From: Microcystis aeruginosa Ma_MB_S_20031200_S102
GTDB taxonomy: Bacteria; Cyanobacteriota; Cyanobacteriia; Cyanobacteriales; Microcystaceae
Length of the DNA: 64,000 nt
Assembly: GCA_007095845.1 (NCBI GenBank)
Contig: SFBI01000067.1
Location: 62,001-126,000, forward strand
Direction: 5' to 3'
This document shows positions 9,340 through 16,645 of this stretch, piece by piece (the stretch's first letter is position 1; every line of letters begins with the position of its first letter). The notes under the pieces were generated by a model. That model had not been told where the DNA came from and did not search any database. It was given only the letters and a program-made list of their open reading frames with translations. The position numbers and the translations under genes are program-made.

Positions 9340-9969
9340 ATGACCTCTAGTAGCCCTTCTAACCCCTCTTTTGACTGGTTTAACCCCTCGCCCCGGCAAG
9401 ACAGCGATTTACTGGCACAAATCGGCTTTATCCCTGGTTTCAAAGAATTGCTCACCCTGCGACAGGTTCACGCCTTGGAACACGCCACCGTCTGGGTATT
9501 AAGCGAAATGGCTGCCCGTCGTCAATCGCCTTTTGACCATTCCCCAGCGGATAACGAGGCCCTGGGGGGACTGTCCACCGATAGAGGTTTTTATCTCTAC
9601 GGGCATATTAATACAAATGAACTACGAATTGCGGCCAAACAGGCTCTCCATCGTCTCAAAAATGGCGAGGGGCAATTGGCATTACATCCGCGTTGTGGCA
9701 CCAATTTATCGGTAACTTTAGCCTTAACCGCCGGCTTAGTCTTAGGAACTCATCTCATCTTCCCCAGAGGTCCGATTTCTCAGTTATTAGGCTTAGGTTT
9801 GGCCACCGCCACCGCTTTTCAAATCGGGCCGGATGTGGGAATGTCGGCCCAAAAATACCTGACTACGGCCATTCCCTTTAACTTAACAATCGTTAACATT
9901 GCCCCAAAGGCAGACCTGTGGGGACGTTCGGGGCATTTTGTCGAAACAGAGTGGCAAGATTTGCAATAA
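9340..9969 (+). CDS. DUF6391-type membrane-associated protein
   Basis: 209 aa, recognised as a cyanobacterial conserved family (DUF6391). A conserved block reads QVHALEHATVWVLSEMA (~44-60), with two histidines that could bind a metal or cofactor, which is speculation. It is followed by LGGLSTDRGFYLYGHI and HPRCGTNL. Two hydrophobic stretches (~126-142 and ~148-162) probably form membrane helices. It lies upstream of psaE with a ~78-bp gap. Function is unknown. Confidence 0.65.
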   Translation: MTSSSPSNPSFDWFNPSPRQDSDLLAQIGFIPGFKELLTLRQVHALEHATVWVLSEMAARRQSPFDHSPADNEALGGLSTDRGFYLYGHINTNELRIAAKQALHRLKNGEGQLALHPRCGTNLSVTLALTAGLVLGTHLIFPRGPISQLLGLGLATATAFQIGPDVGMSAQKYLTTAIPFNLTIVNIAPKADLWGRSGHFVETEWQDLQ

Positions 9970-10047
9970 AACTTAAAGTAAAAACCCTTTCAGCAAACTC
10001 GCTCTGATTGTAACCTGTTAACTAAACCCTAAAAAAAAACAACACCT

Positions 10048-10281
10048 ATGCCTGGAATCGAACGCGGAGCCAAAGTTAGAATCAAACGTAAAGAGTCTTA
10101 CTGGTACAACGATGTAGGAACTGTCGCCAGTGTTGATAAAAGTGGTATCCTCTATCCCGTTATCGTTCGTTTTGATACTGTTAACTACAACGGTTTTAGT
10201 GGTAGTGCCAGTGGACTGAATACCAATAACTTCGCTGAAGGTGAATTGGAACTCGTTAAGGCTGCCCCCGCTAAGAAATAA
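10048..10281 (+). CDS. psaE: Photosystem I reaction centre subunit IV (PsaE)
   Basis: A stromal-side PSI subunit that helps dock ferredoxin and supports cyclic electron flow. 77 aa, a near-standard length. The SH3-like barrel sequence ([45 protein letters not shown]) is unmistakable. It is monocistronic as judged from its own intrinsic terminator 30 bp downstream. Confidence 0.98.
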   Translation: MPGIERGAKVRIKRKESYWYNDVGTVASVDKSGILYPVIVRFDTVNYNGFSGSASGLNTNNFAEGELELVKAAPAKK

Positions 10282-10311
10282 AGCTGAGTAAAATTCGGCC
10301 TATTATCATCG

Positions 10312-10350
10312 ACTGACTGACAGGAATTATCTCTTGTCGGTCGGTTTTTT
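10312..10350 (+). terminator. psaE intrinsic terminator
   Basis: ACTGACTGACAG (10312-10323) pairs with TTGTCGGTCGGT (10334-10345), allowing G-U pairs, giving a 12-bp stem with a ~10-base loop, followed by a T tract (10345-10350). The T tract runs into the stop codon of the convergent cobA-hemD gene. Confidence 0.85.
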
Positions 10351-11866
10351 AGGTTATATTCCACTCGATTAAAGCGCTAGTCAATCCTTCTAGGGTATAT
10401 TCTCGCGCCTCGATATCAACACGACCAAATAACTCTTGACAGGTTTTTGAAGTTTGCGGACCGATAGAAGCCAGACAAACTTTTTCTAATAGGGAATTAA
10501 CCGATAATTCTGCCGTTTCTTGTTCCAATAACCGATAAAAATTCTGGACGGTTTTGGAACTAGCAAAGGTGACTATATCGACTTTCCCATCTCGAAAGGC
10601 TTCCCAGATGCCCCTATCCATGCGTGCGGGACATCCGGAATAATATGCGGCCACTTCCGTCACTTGACCAGCTTTGGCCGTTAATTCCTTAACTAATATC
10701 TCTCTCCCTCCCGTTTCCACGCGAGGAAAAAGGAATTTCTGCCCCCTAATCGGGTCGGGAAACTCGTTTACCAAAGCATCAGCGACAAAATCCCCCGGGA
10801 TAAAATCCGCTTTTAATCCCCGTGAGTGTAAAACTTGGCTGGTTTTTTTGCCCACTACGGCGATTTTTATGGTCGCTAAAGCTCTAGCATCTTTTCCCCA
10901 AAATGTCAACCGATCAAAGAAAAAATTAACAGCATTGGCAGATGTTAAAATCAGCCAATCAAACTCTTTTAACTGAGCGATGGCATCGTCTAAACCTTGC
11001 CAACGGTCGGGGGGACGAATCTCTAAAGCAGGCATTTCTAGGACTTCTGCACCTTGATTTTGCAAAATTTCGCTAAATTGACTTGTTTGCTCGGCGGCAC
11101 GGGTAATAACAATAGTTTTACCTCCTAGGGGTAGGGGAGAGGACATAATCGCCAGATCCACAACTTGACCAATGACCATAATAGAAGGTGAGAGGGACAG
11201 CCCGGCGGTTTGAGCGAGAATATTTTGTAAAGTCCCGCGCCAAATTTGTTGATCCTTGCGTCCCGCCTGACGGATAATAGCGATCAATTCGTGAATATTT
11301 CGCCCATTTTCGCATAATTTCTCGATAATTTGCCCTAAAGACTGACCAGCCATCAATAGTACCAGTGTATCAATTTTGGCTAAAGCTGACCAATCGAGAG
11401 ACTCGGGATCGTGAGCGCTCAAGACCGCAAAACAGCGACTAATATCCTTTTCGGTCAGGGGAATTCCGGCCAATAAAGGAGCGGCTAAAGCGGAGGAAAT
11501 ACCAGTTATCAGTTCAAAATCGCAGTCAGCCTGCTTTAAGGCCAACATTTCGGGATATACTCGCCCAAAAACCCCCGGATCACCACTTTTAAGCCGAACA
11601 ACTCGTTTTCCCTCTTGACAATAATTAACGAGTATGCGATTAATCTGATTCTGCTCGGCCCCGGGTTGTCCCCCCCGTTTGCCCACATCGACTAAAACAC
11701 AGGTTTTCGGCACTAGGGAGAAGATTTGGCTATCCACTAGGGCATCATACAGCAAAACCTCGGCCTTGGCTAAAACTGCTCGCGCTTGCAGGGTAAGAAA
11801 ACTGCTCTGGCCGATTCCCGCACCGAGAAGATAAACTTTACCCCGGGGATGGACGACTGCTGACAT
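10349..11866 (-). CDS. cobA-hemD: Uroporphyrinogen-III C-methyltransferase / uroporphyrinogen-III synthase fusion
   Basis: A 505-aa bifunctional tetrapyrrole enzyme. Residues ~1-245 are SUMT (precorrin-2 formation with SAM): VYLLGAGIG, RLKSGDPGVFGR and TGISSALAAPLLAGIPLT. Residues ~250-505 are HemD (cyclisation of hydroxymethylbilane to uroporphyrinogen III): TIVITRAAEQ, LEMPALEIRPP, DWLILTSANAVNFFF and ASIGPQTSKTC. The fusion couples synthesis of the precursor to the siroheme/cobalamin branch. It converges on psaE; its stop overlaps the psaE terminator T tract. Confidence 0.95.
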   Translation of the reverse strand: MSAVVHPRGKVYLLGAGIGQSSFLTLQARAVLAKAEVLLYDALVDSQIFSLVPKTCVLVDVGKRGGQPGAEQNQINRILVNYCQEGKRVVRLKSGDPGVFGRVYPEMLALKQADCDFELITGISSALAAPLLAGIPLTEKDISRCFAVLSAHDPESLDWSALAKIDTLVLLMAGQSLGQIIEKLCENGRNIHELIAIIRQAGRKDQQIWRGTLQNILAQTAGLSLSPSIMVIGQVVDLAIMSSPLPLGGKTIVITRAAEQTSQFSEILQNQGAEVLEMPALEIRPPDRWQGLDDAIAQLKEFDWLILTSANAVNFFFDRLTFWGKDARALATIKIAVVGKKTSQVLHSRGLKADFIPGDFVADALVNEFPDPIRGQKFLFPRVETGGREILVKELTAKAGQVTEVAAYYSGCPARMDRGIWEAFRDGKVDIVTFASSKTVQNFYRLLEQETAELSVNSLLEKVCLASIGPQTSKTCQELFGRVDIEAREYTLEGLTSALIEWNIT

Positions 11867-11919
11867 AATCGCAAATTTGGGTTTAAGCTTGAATTTAGCA
11901 CTGGAGAAGAAACAAACTA

Positions 11920-12831
11920 CTAACGCAACAAGGGCAGCAGTAAAGTGACGAAATAATATACTAGGGGAGCAGTGAACACATAACTATCGGTGCGATCGAG
12001 TATCCCACCGTGACCGGGGATTAACTGCCCAGAATCCTTGACCCCAGCATCTCGTTTCATCATCGACTCGGTTAAATCACCCAATAAACTGACAATACCA
12101 ATTAATAAGCCCAAAATTAAGCCCGTCAGCTGCCAATAGGGCCAATCTAAATACCAAGCACCCAACTCAGCGATCGCTATACTGCCTAAAATGCCAAAAA
12201 AGGAACCTTCCACGGTTTTTTTAGGACTAATCAGCGATAAACTGGTTTTACCTAACCATTTTCCCATGATATAGGCTCCGATATCGGCGGCCCAAATGCA
12301 ACCGAAAGCTAGAAAAGTCACCGTCAAAGCGGCCGGAAATAATTTCGGTTCCATCCAAGATTCCGGCCAATATCCCATCAGAGGTAAGTTACTGGCCATG
12401 GCCACGGGACTACTTTCAGGAGAAAAACCGACCCTTAAACGAATCCAATAACTAGGTAAGTAACCACCGTAAAACAGACCGAGAATTGAGGTGGAAATAT
12501 CGGCAATTGTCGCCATTTTAGGCTGAAAGAGCAGATAAAAACAAATTAACGCCCCAGCAAGGGGAAACATAGCATCGGTGAGAGGGGCTGCCATCGTTGC
12601 CGTCAGTAGTAATAATTGCGAAACTACGAGAGTGGTTTTAGCAGCCGGTTCAATGCCTTTAGCGCGAACTAAGCGAAAATACTCTAATTGTCCCAAAAAG
12701 ACGATAACACCGATGGCAAGGGTGAAATACCAACCCCCAACGATAATAATTCCCAGTGCGAAGGCAATAGCAAAAATGGCGCTGACAATGCGTGGCCAAG
12801 GCATGGTTAATCCAGATAAATTAGGCGGCAT
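11920..12831 (-). CDS. cdsA: Phosphatidate cytidylyltransferase
   Basis: An integral membrane enzyme making CDP-diacylglycerol from phosphatidate and CTP for phosphatidylglycerol synthesis, which is essential in thylakoids. 303 aa with about eight hydrophobic helices. The family signature region is present near the C-terminus: SPKKTVEGSFFGILGS, GDLTESMMKRDAGVKDSG and GHGGILDRTDS. It lies 53 bp upstream of cobA-hemD on the same strand and may be co-transcribed with it. Confidence 0.95.
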   Translation of the reverse strand: MPPNLSGLTMPWPRIVSAIFAIAFALGIIIVGGWYFTLAIGVIVFLGQLEYFRLVRAKGIEPAAKTTLVVSQLLLLTATMAAPLTDAMFPLAGALICFYLLFQPKMATIADISTSILGLFYGGYLPSYWIRLRVGFSPESSPVAMASNLPLMGYWPESWMEPKLFPAALTVTFLAFGCIWAADIGAYIMGKWLGKTSLSLISPKKTVEGSFFGILGSIAIAELGAWYLDWPYWQLTGLILGLLIGIVSLLGDLTESMMKRDAGVKDSGQLIPGHGGILDRTDSYVFTAPLVYYFVTLLLPLLR

Positions 12832-12863
12832 TATTCTAATTATATAGATTAAGAAAACTTTAT

Positions 12864-13025
12864 GGAAGGTTATCCCGAAGTGAACTGCTCTCAGGGTTGT
12901 TGAGAGCTTCCTATTTCACCGGGGATTGCCTCAAGACGGACTAACACCCAGCTTTTGTCCTTATGTCCCCCCTATAGTCAGTATCGCTAGTTCCTAGGGG
13001 TCCCACCGAACGTCAATAACCTTCC
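12864..13025 (-). mobile_element. TnpB-type (IS200/IS605) right-end / omegaRNA-like remnant
   Basis: A 162-bp segment bounded by a perfect inverted pair, GGAAGGTTAT (12864-12873) and ATAACCTTCC (13016-13025). Inside are nested stems: GTGAA/TTCAC around GCTCTCA/TGAGAGC (12887-12907), and CCCCTA/TAGGGG near 12968-12999. Read on the minus strand the sequence around AGGAAGCTCTCAACAACC resembles, from memory, the structured right end that follows tnpB in cyanobacterial IS605-family elements. No tnpB ORF remains. It could also be an independent structured RNA. Confidence 0.4.
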
Positions 13026-13453
13026 GCTTCTCTCAGGACAAGCTTCAGCTTTCCTCAGTATAAGTAAGTATCCGTAAGACCTGATTTTTGATATTTAGGG
13101 TTGGTCAAATAAATCTAAAAACTTTATTGGGTAAGACTTTTAGACCTTGTGAAAATCAAAAATTACCAGATATGGGAGTGACCGGGGGGAAAATTCAGGT
13201 ACTTTTTCCCTGAAAATTAGTTAATTGACCAGATGAAAATCGCTAAAACCCTAAACCCTTTCAGCCGTCTGGATGAACGTTCGTGTTAGTGAGCCTGTCG
13301 AAGTCTTTATGATGACACAGCTTGCGGGAATTGTCTATACACCAAGTCAGCATTGATTCCACCGCTAAAGTCGGGGGACTTCTGCTGACATTAAGTTAAA
13401 ATAAATGTAAGGATATGTAAACTTTCGTAACTATCTCGCCAATCGGCTAACCA
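13026..13453. other. Gene-free region with mobile-element relics, upstream of sds
   Basis: No supported ORF. It holds a variant of the dispersed motif TAGACC..TTGT..AAAATCAAAAATT (13141-13164). At 13358-13376 CCACCGCTAAAGTCGGGGG looks like an IS605-type end. It is followed by GACTTCTGCTGACATTAAGT (13377-13396), which recurs with two differences at 28576. The last ~50 bp probably contain the promoter and leader of the solanesyl diphosphate synthase gene. Confidence 0.4.
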
Positions 13454-14425
13454 ATGATCCCAACAACTTCTTTATTCGCACCCGTTGACGATGATCTCCG
13501 TCTTTTGACCGATAACTTAAAAAACCTCGTCGGCGCTCGTCATCCCATTTTAGCAGCGGCAGCAGAACATTTGTTCGAGGCCGGTGGTAAACGCGTTCGG
13601 CCAGCGATCGTGTTGCTGGTATCTCGCGCTACCATGTTAGACCGGGATATCACTCCCCGTCATCGTCGATTAGCGGAAATCACGGAGATGATCCACACTG
13701 CCAGTCTTGTCCATGATGATGTGGTAGATGAGGCAGAATTGCGCCGCAGTGTTCCCACCGTTAACAGTTTATTTGACAATCGCGTGGCGGTTTTAGCGGG
13801 GGATTTTCTTTTCGCTCAATCCTCTTGGTATCTAGCTAATTTAGATAATTTAGAAGTGGTAAAATTGCTCTCGGAAGTGATTCGCGATTTTGCTGAAGGG
13901 GAAATTCAACAGGGAATTAATCGCTTTGATACCAGTATCTCCCTGGAAGCTTATCTAGAAAAAAGTTACTACAAAACTGCTTCTTTAATTGCCAACAGTG
14001 CCAAAGCAGCTGGAGTATTAAGCGAGCAATCGGCCGAAGTTAATCATCATTTATATAATTATGGTCGCAATTTAGGATTAGCTTTTCAAATCGTCGATGA
14101 TATTCTCGATTTTACCTCCCCCACGGAAGTATTAGGAAAACCCTCTGGCTCCGATTTGATCAGTGGTAATATCACCGCTCCCGCTCTCTTTGCCCTAGAA
14201 GAAAATTCCTATATAGAAGTTTTGCTCGAACGGGAATTTAGTCAGGAAGGAGACATCGAAAAAGCTCTTGATTTAATTCACTCTAGCCAGGGTATTCCTC
14301 GCTCAAAAGAGTTAGCCAATCAATACGGTCAAAGCGCATTAAAACACCTTGACTGTTTAGCTTCTTCTCCCTCCAAAGATGTGTTAATCGAGCTAGTAGA
14401 TTACGTTTTGAGCCGAATTTATTAG
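13454..14425 (+). CDS. sds: Solanesyl diphosphate synthase (trans-polyprenyl synthase)
   Basis: Builds the C45 side chain of plastoquinone from IPP and an allylic primer. 323 aa. First aspartate-rich motif DDVVD (88-92) in LVHDDVVDEA; second DDILD in FQIVDDILDFT (~214-224); GGKRVRP near residue 44 is the substrate-binding loop. The family is certain. Chain length C45 rather than another long chain is inferred from cyanobacterial orthologues. The last four bases overlap the stop of the convergent gene at 14422. Confidence 0.9.
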   Translation: MIPTTSLFAPVDDDLRLLTDNLKNLVGARHPILAAAAEHLFEAGGKRVRPAIVLLVSRATMLDRDITPRHRRLAEITEMIHTASLVHDDVVDEAELRRSVPTVNSLFDNRVAVLAGDFLFAQSSWYLANLDNLEVVKLLSEVIRDFAEGEIQQGINRFDTSISLEAYLEKSYYKTASLIANSAKAAGVLSEQSAEVNHHLYNYGRNLGLAFQIVDDILDFTSPTEVLGKPSGSDLISGNITAPALFALEENSYIEVLLEREFSQEGDIEKALDLIHSSQGIPRSKELANQYGQSALKHLDCLASSPSKDVLIELVDYVLSRIY

Positions 14426-14967
14426 GGAATAATAGTTCTCGCCGTAGCAATAGTCCAAGCATCGACTAATAATAAAAATAGGGTGAGAGTAAAAAGAATT
14501 CCATACATCCAAGGCTGAGAAAGGGGGCGAATATCAGTCATATCCAAGTTGGTTTTTTCCTCGATTATTTTGACCATGCGATTAAATCCTACCACTCGCA
14601 TCGGCAATAAATAGGCTTTTTCTGCGGAGCGATCAAGGAAATAATAAACTAAACCACCCTGTCCTGTACTGCGACATTTAAGTTCTTTTATATCTGTCCA
14701 ATTTAACCACCAACCAGAGCGAAGAAAAGCGGGAAACCATTGGGGATAGGTAACTTGTATCCCTGTCTCTGATAAGATCACTCTTTCACTTAAAGCTCCG
14801 TATAAAGCGATTAATCCTAAGCTAATTCCTACCCAAAGAAAATTGGGATTAACGGGGGAATTAGTGACTTTTGCTAAAAAGGGTAAGGGGATGGTTAACG
14901 CCACATATAAACTTAATAAAGTTACCCGAATTATTGGTGATATCCGAAAAGTTATTGTTTCTTGCAT
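14422..14967 (-). CDS. Membrane protein with PH-like domain, hypothetical
   Basis: 181 aa. Two N-terminal hydrophobic helices (~12-30 and ~43-58) precede a beta-rich middle region (ERVILSETGIQVTYPQWFPAF ... WLNWTDIKELKCR) that resembles bacterial PH-type domains. A C-terminal helix (~152-175) follows. Cyanobacterial proteins of this layout are uncharacterised. It overlaps the convergent sds gene by 4 bp. Confidence 0.55.
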   Translation of the reverse strand: MQETITFRISPIIRVTLLSLYVALTIPLPFLAKVTNSPVNPNFLWVGISLGLIALYGALSERVILSETGIQVTYPQWFPAFLRSGWWLNWTDIKELKCRSTGQGGLVYYFLDRSAEKAYLLPMRVVGFNRMVKIIEEKTNLDMTDIRPLSQPWMYGILFTLTLFLLLVDAWTIATARTIIP

Positions 14968-15027
14968 AGAAAATCATCAACTAAGACACAGGATTAATTC
15001 TAGCAATTATCTCTAAGTTTCTCTTGA

Positions 15028-15180
15028 CATCCTCACCGTCCGTTTACGGACGGTGATTCCCAAGCCTCACGATTTGGGTTTCTGCTTCTGTCCTAAAAGG
15101 GGTTTCGCACCTGCCTTAACAGATTTACTCTGTTCTGGTCTTATGGTCGTGACAATGACCATCATAAATTGTAGGGTGGG
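15028..15180 (-). mobile_element. IS200/IS605-family right-end remnant with tnpB 3' tail
   Basis: On the minus strand a short open tail (encoding roughly KSVKAGAKPLLGQKQKPKS then a stop near 15069) is followed by a perfect hairpin, CACCGTCCGT/ACGGACGGTG (15034-15055), and the conserved-looking end GAGGATGTCAAGAG. This is the layout of a TnpB C-terminus plus right end of cyanobacterial IS605/IS1341-type elements, recognised from memory. The rest of tnpB is missing, so it is a decayed relic. Confidence 0.5.
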
Positions 15181-15387
15181 TTAGACGGCACTAAGTCTAG
15201 AAACGTAAGGAGAAATGCTCAATCCGTCGTAACTCATTTTCGCTTTGGCCACACCCCCAAACATTCTATACCAAATATCCAAGAGAGTCAAAATTCTTTT
15301 CAATTTATGACATTACTTGTAGGTCTTATTGTAGAAAAACATATAATTAGAGAAGCGAGCTTATGACTTTAGTACGGGTTCAGTGTT
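15181..15387. other. AT-rich spacer before the CoiA-like gene
   Basis: No ORF or clear promoter. Sequence composition becomes AT-rich from ~15250, matching the gene that follows rather than the flanking core genes. Confidence 0.3.
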
Positions 15388-16140
15388 ATGCTTACATCAA
15401 TTCGTGTTAACGATGATTCAAAAGTTTGTGCAGAAGATGCGGATAAAAATCAAGCACCTTTCAAGTGTCCGGTATGCGGTCGTGAAACTATATTACGGAA
15501 AGGGCTTGTAAAAACTCATCATTTTGCACATAAACCTCCTGTACTTTGCGAATATGGAAGAGGTGAATCCGAATCGCATAGAAAATGCAAACAAGATATA
15601 TTTAATTTACTAAAAATATCTCCCAAGGTGACAGAGTGTGAACTGGAAAAGAATTTAGGTTCTGTTATTTCGGATATATATTTTTGTTTTTTAGATATAA
15701 AAATTGCTATTGAAGTTCAAGTTAGTTCTCTGACCGTAGAACAAATTATTAATAGAACTCAAAAATATGAGAAACTCGGTATATACGTTCTTTGGTTGCC
15801 ACTTTTTAATAAAAATTTAAATGATGAGAAATACGCACCAAAGCAGTGGGAGAAGTGGCTTCATAGTTTATATTTTGGAAGAGTTTACTATTGGATGCAC
15901 GGACTTTCTATTAAATCAATTCGTTTTGCTGAATATATGCTGTGGGTTGAAGAGTATCAGGAGTATGGAGGGTATCATAAAAAATCAAAACGATATAAAA
16001 CTCCACAAAAAGATCGTACACTTAATCTTTTGGAAGATTTTCAACCTCGAACTAGAGAATTTTGGAAAAGTGGCAATATATATGTTCCTAAATCCAAAAT
16101 TTTACTCGATCGCTATATAGATTCGCGCGGTCGCCATTAA
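15388..16140 (+). CDS. CoiA-like nuclease-domain protein
   Basis: 250 aa. An N-terminal zinc-binding segment (CPVCGRETILRKG, then HHFAHKP) is followed by SESHRKCKQDIFNLL and a PD-(D/E)xK-type core (SDIYFCFLDIKIAIEVQVSS, then QKYEKLGIYVLWLP). This matches the competence protein CoiA family layout. In some bacteria CoiA acts in natural transformation or recombination; many CoiA-like proteins of mobile regions are uncharacterised. The gene is markedly AT-rich compared with its neighbours and lies between a transposon relic and a rearranged gene, so horizontal acquisition is likely. The start ATG at 15388 is the first in frame. Confidence 0.65.
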   Translation: MLTSIRVNDDSKVCAEDADKNQAPFKCPVCGRETILRKGLVKTHHFAHKPPVLCEYGRGESESHRKCKQDIFNLLKISPKVTECELEKNLGSVISDIYFCFLDIKIAIEVQVSSLTVEQIINRTQKYEKLGIYVLWLPLFNKNLNDEKYAPKQWEKWLHSLYFGRVYYWMHGLSIKSIRFAEYMLWVEEYQEYGGYHKKSKRYKTPQKDRTLNLLEDFQPRTREFWKSGNIYVPKSKILLDRYIDSRGRH

Positions 16141-16193
16141 ATCATGGATAAATTAACCGAGAAACAAGCCTTTGCGGTGATGGTCTAGTGAAT

Positions 16194-16583
16194 TTATGCC
16201 GAAGCATCCTGTCTGGAATAATCCACATCAACGGACTCATTGAAAGATCGCACGTTCGAGATAATCTTATCAGCTTCATAGCCGTTGCTGTAGAAAATAA
16301 CGGGGCGCTGGCCATACCGTTGTTCGAGGCAGTCGGCGTATAGTTTGGCCTGATGTTGGCCGCTGTGGGGAGGTAAAGAAAGACGCGCTTTTTCCTGCCA
16401 ATTGATAGGAGAAACTTCGCCCACAATTGCCACCGCACAGGTTCCACAGCTGCCGATGCCGCGACAATTGATTAACTTGGAACCGCCATTATACAAAGAA
16501 ATGTCATGTTTTAATAATATGCGACGAAGATTTGCACCTCGATCGCAGGTGATTGTTTGACCGTAAACTGTTATTCTAGGCAT
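16194..16583 (-). CDS. [2Fe-2S] ferredoxin-like protein with a foreign C-terminus
   Basis: 129 aa. Residues 1-73 are a plant-type [2Fe-2S] domain with C40, C46 and C49 in NCRGIGSCGTC, and RLSLPPH where the family continues to a fourth cysteine (usually in a RLACQ-like segment). That ending is absent. From residue ~75 the chain reads QAKLYADCLEQRYGQRP then VIFYSNGYE, which resembles an internal segment of type I restriction subunit HsdR. The last 26 residues are unrecognised. The likely explanation is a recombination that truncated the ferredoxin gene and joined it to an hsdR fragment. Cluster assembly is doubtful unless C85 substitutes. Confidence 0.6.
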   Translation of the reverse strand: MPRITVYGQTITCDRGANLRRILLKHDISLYNGGSKLINCRGIGSCGTCAVAIVGEVSPINWQEKARLSLPPHSGQHQAKLYADCLEQRYGQRPVIFYSNGYEADKIISNVRSFNESVDVDYSRQDASA

Positions 16584-16645
16584 TAGGGGCGTGATTTTAA
16601 GTCGCTACAGTTATTAATTAATATTAACACCTATTGACTATTTCT

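Noticed and set aside
15821-16120. 99-aa ORF inside the CoiA-like gene in another frame
   Set aside because: Shadow of the CoiA-like gene.
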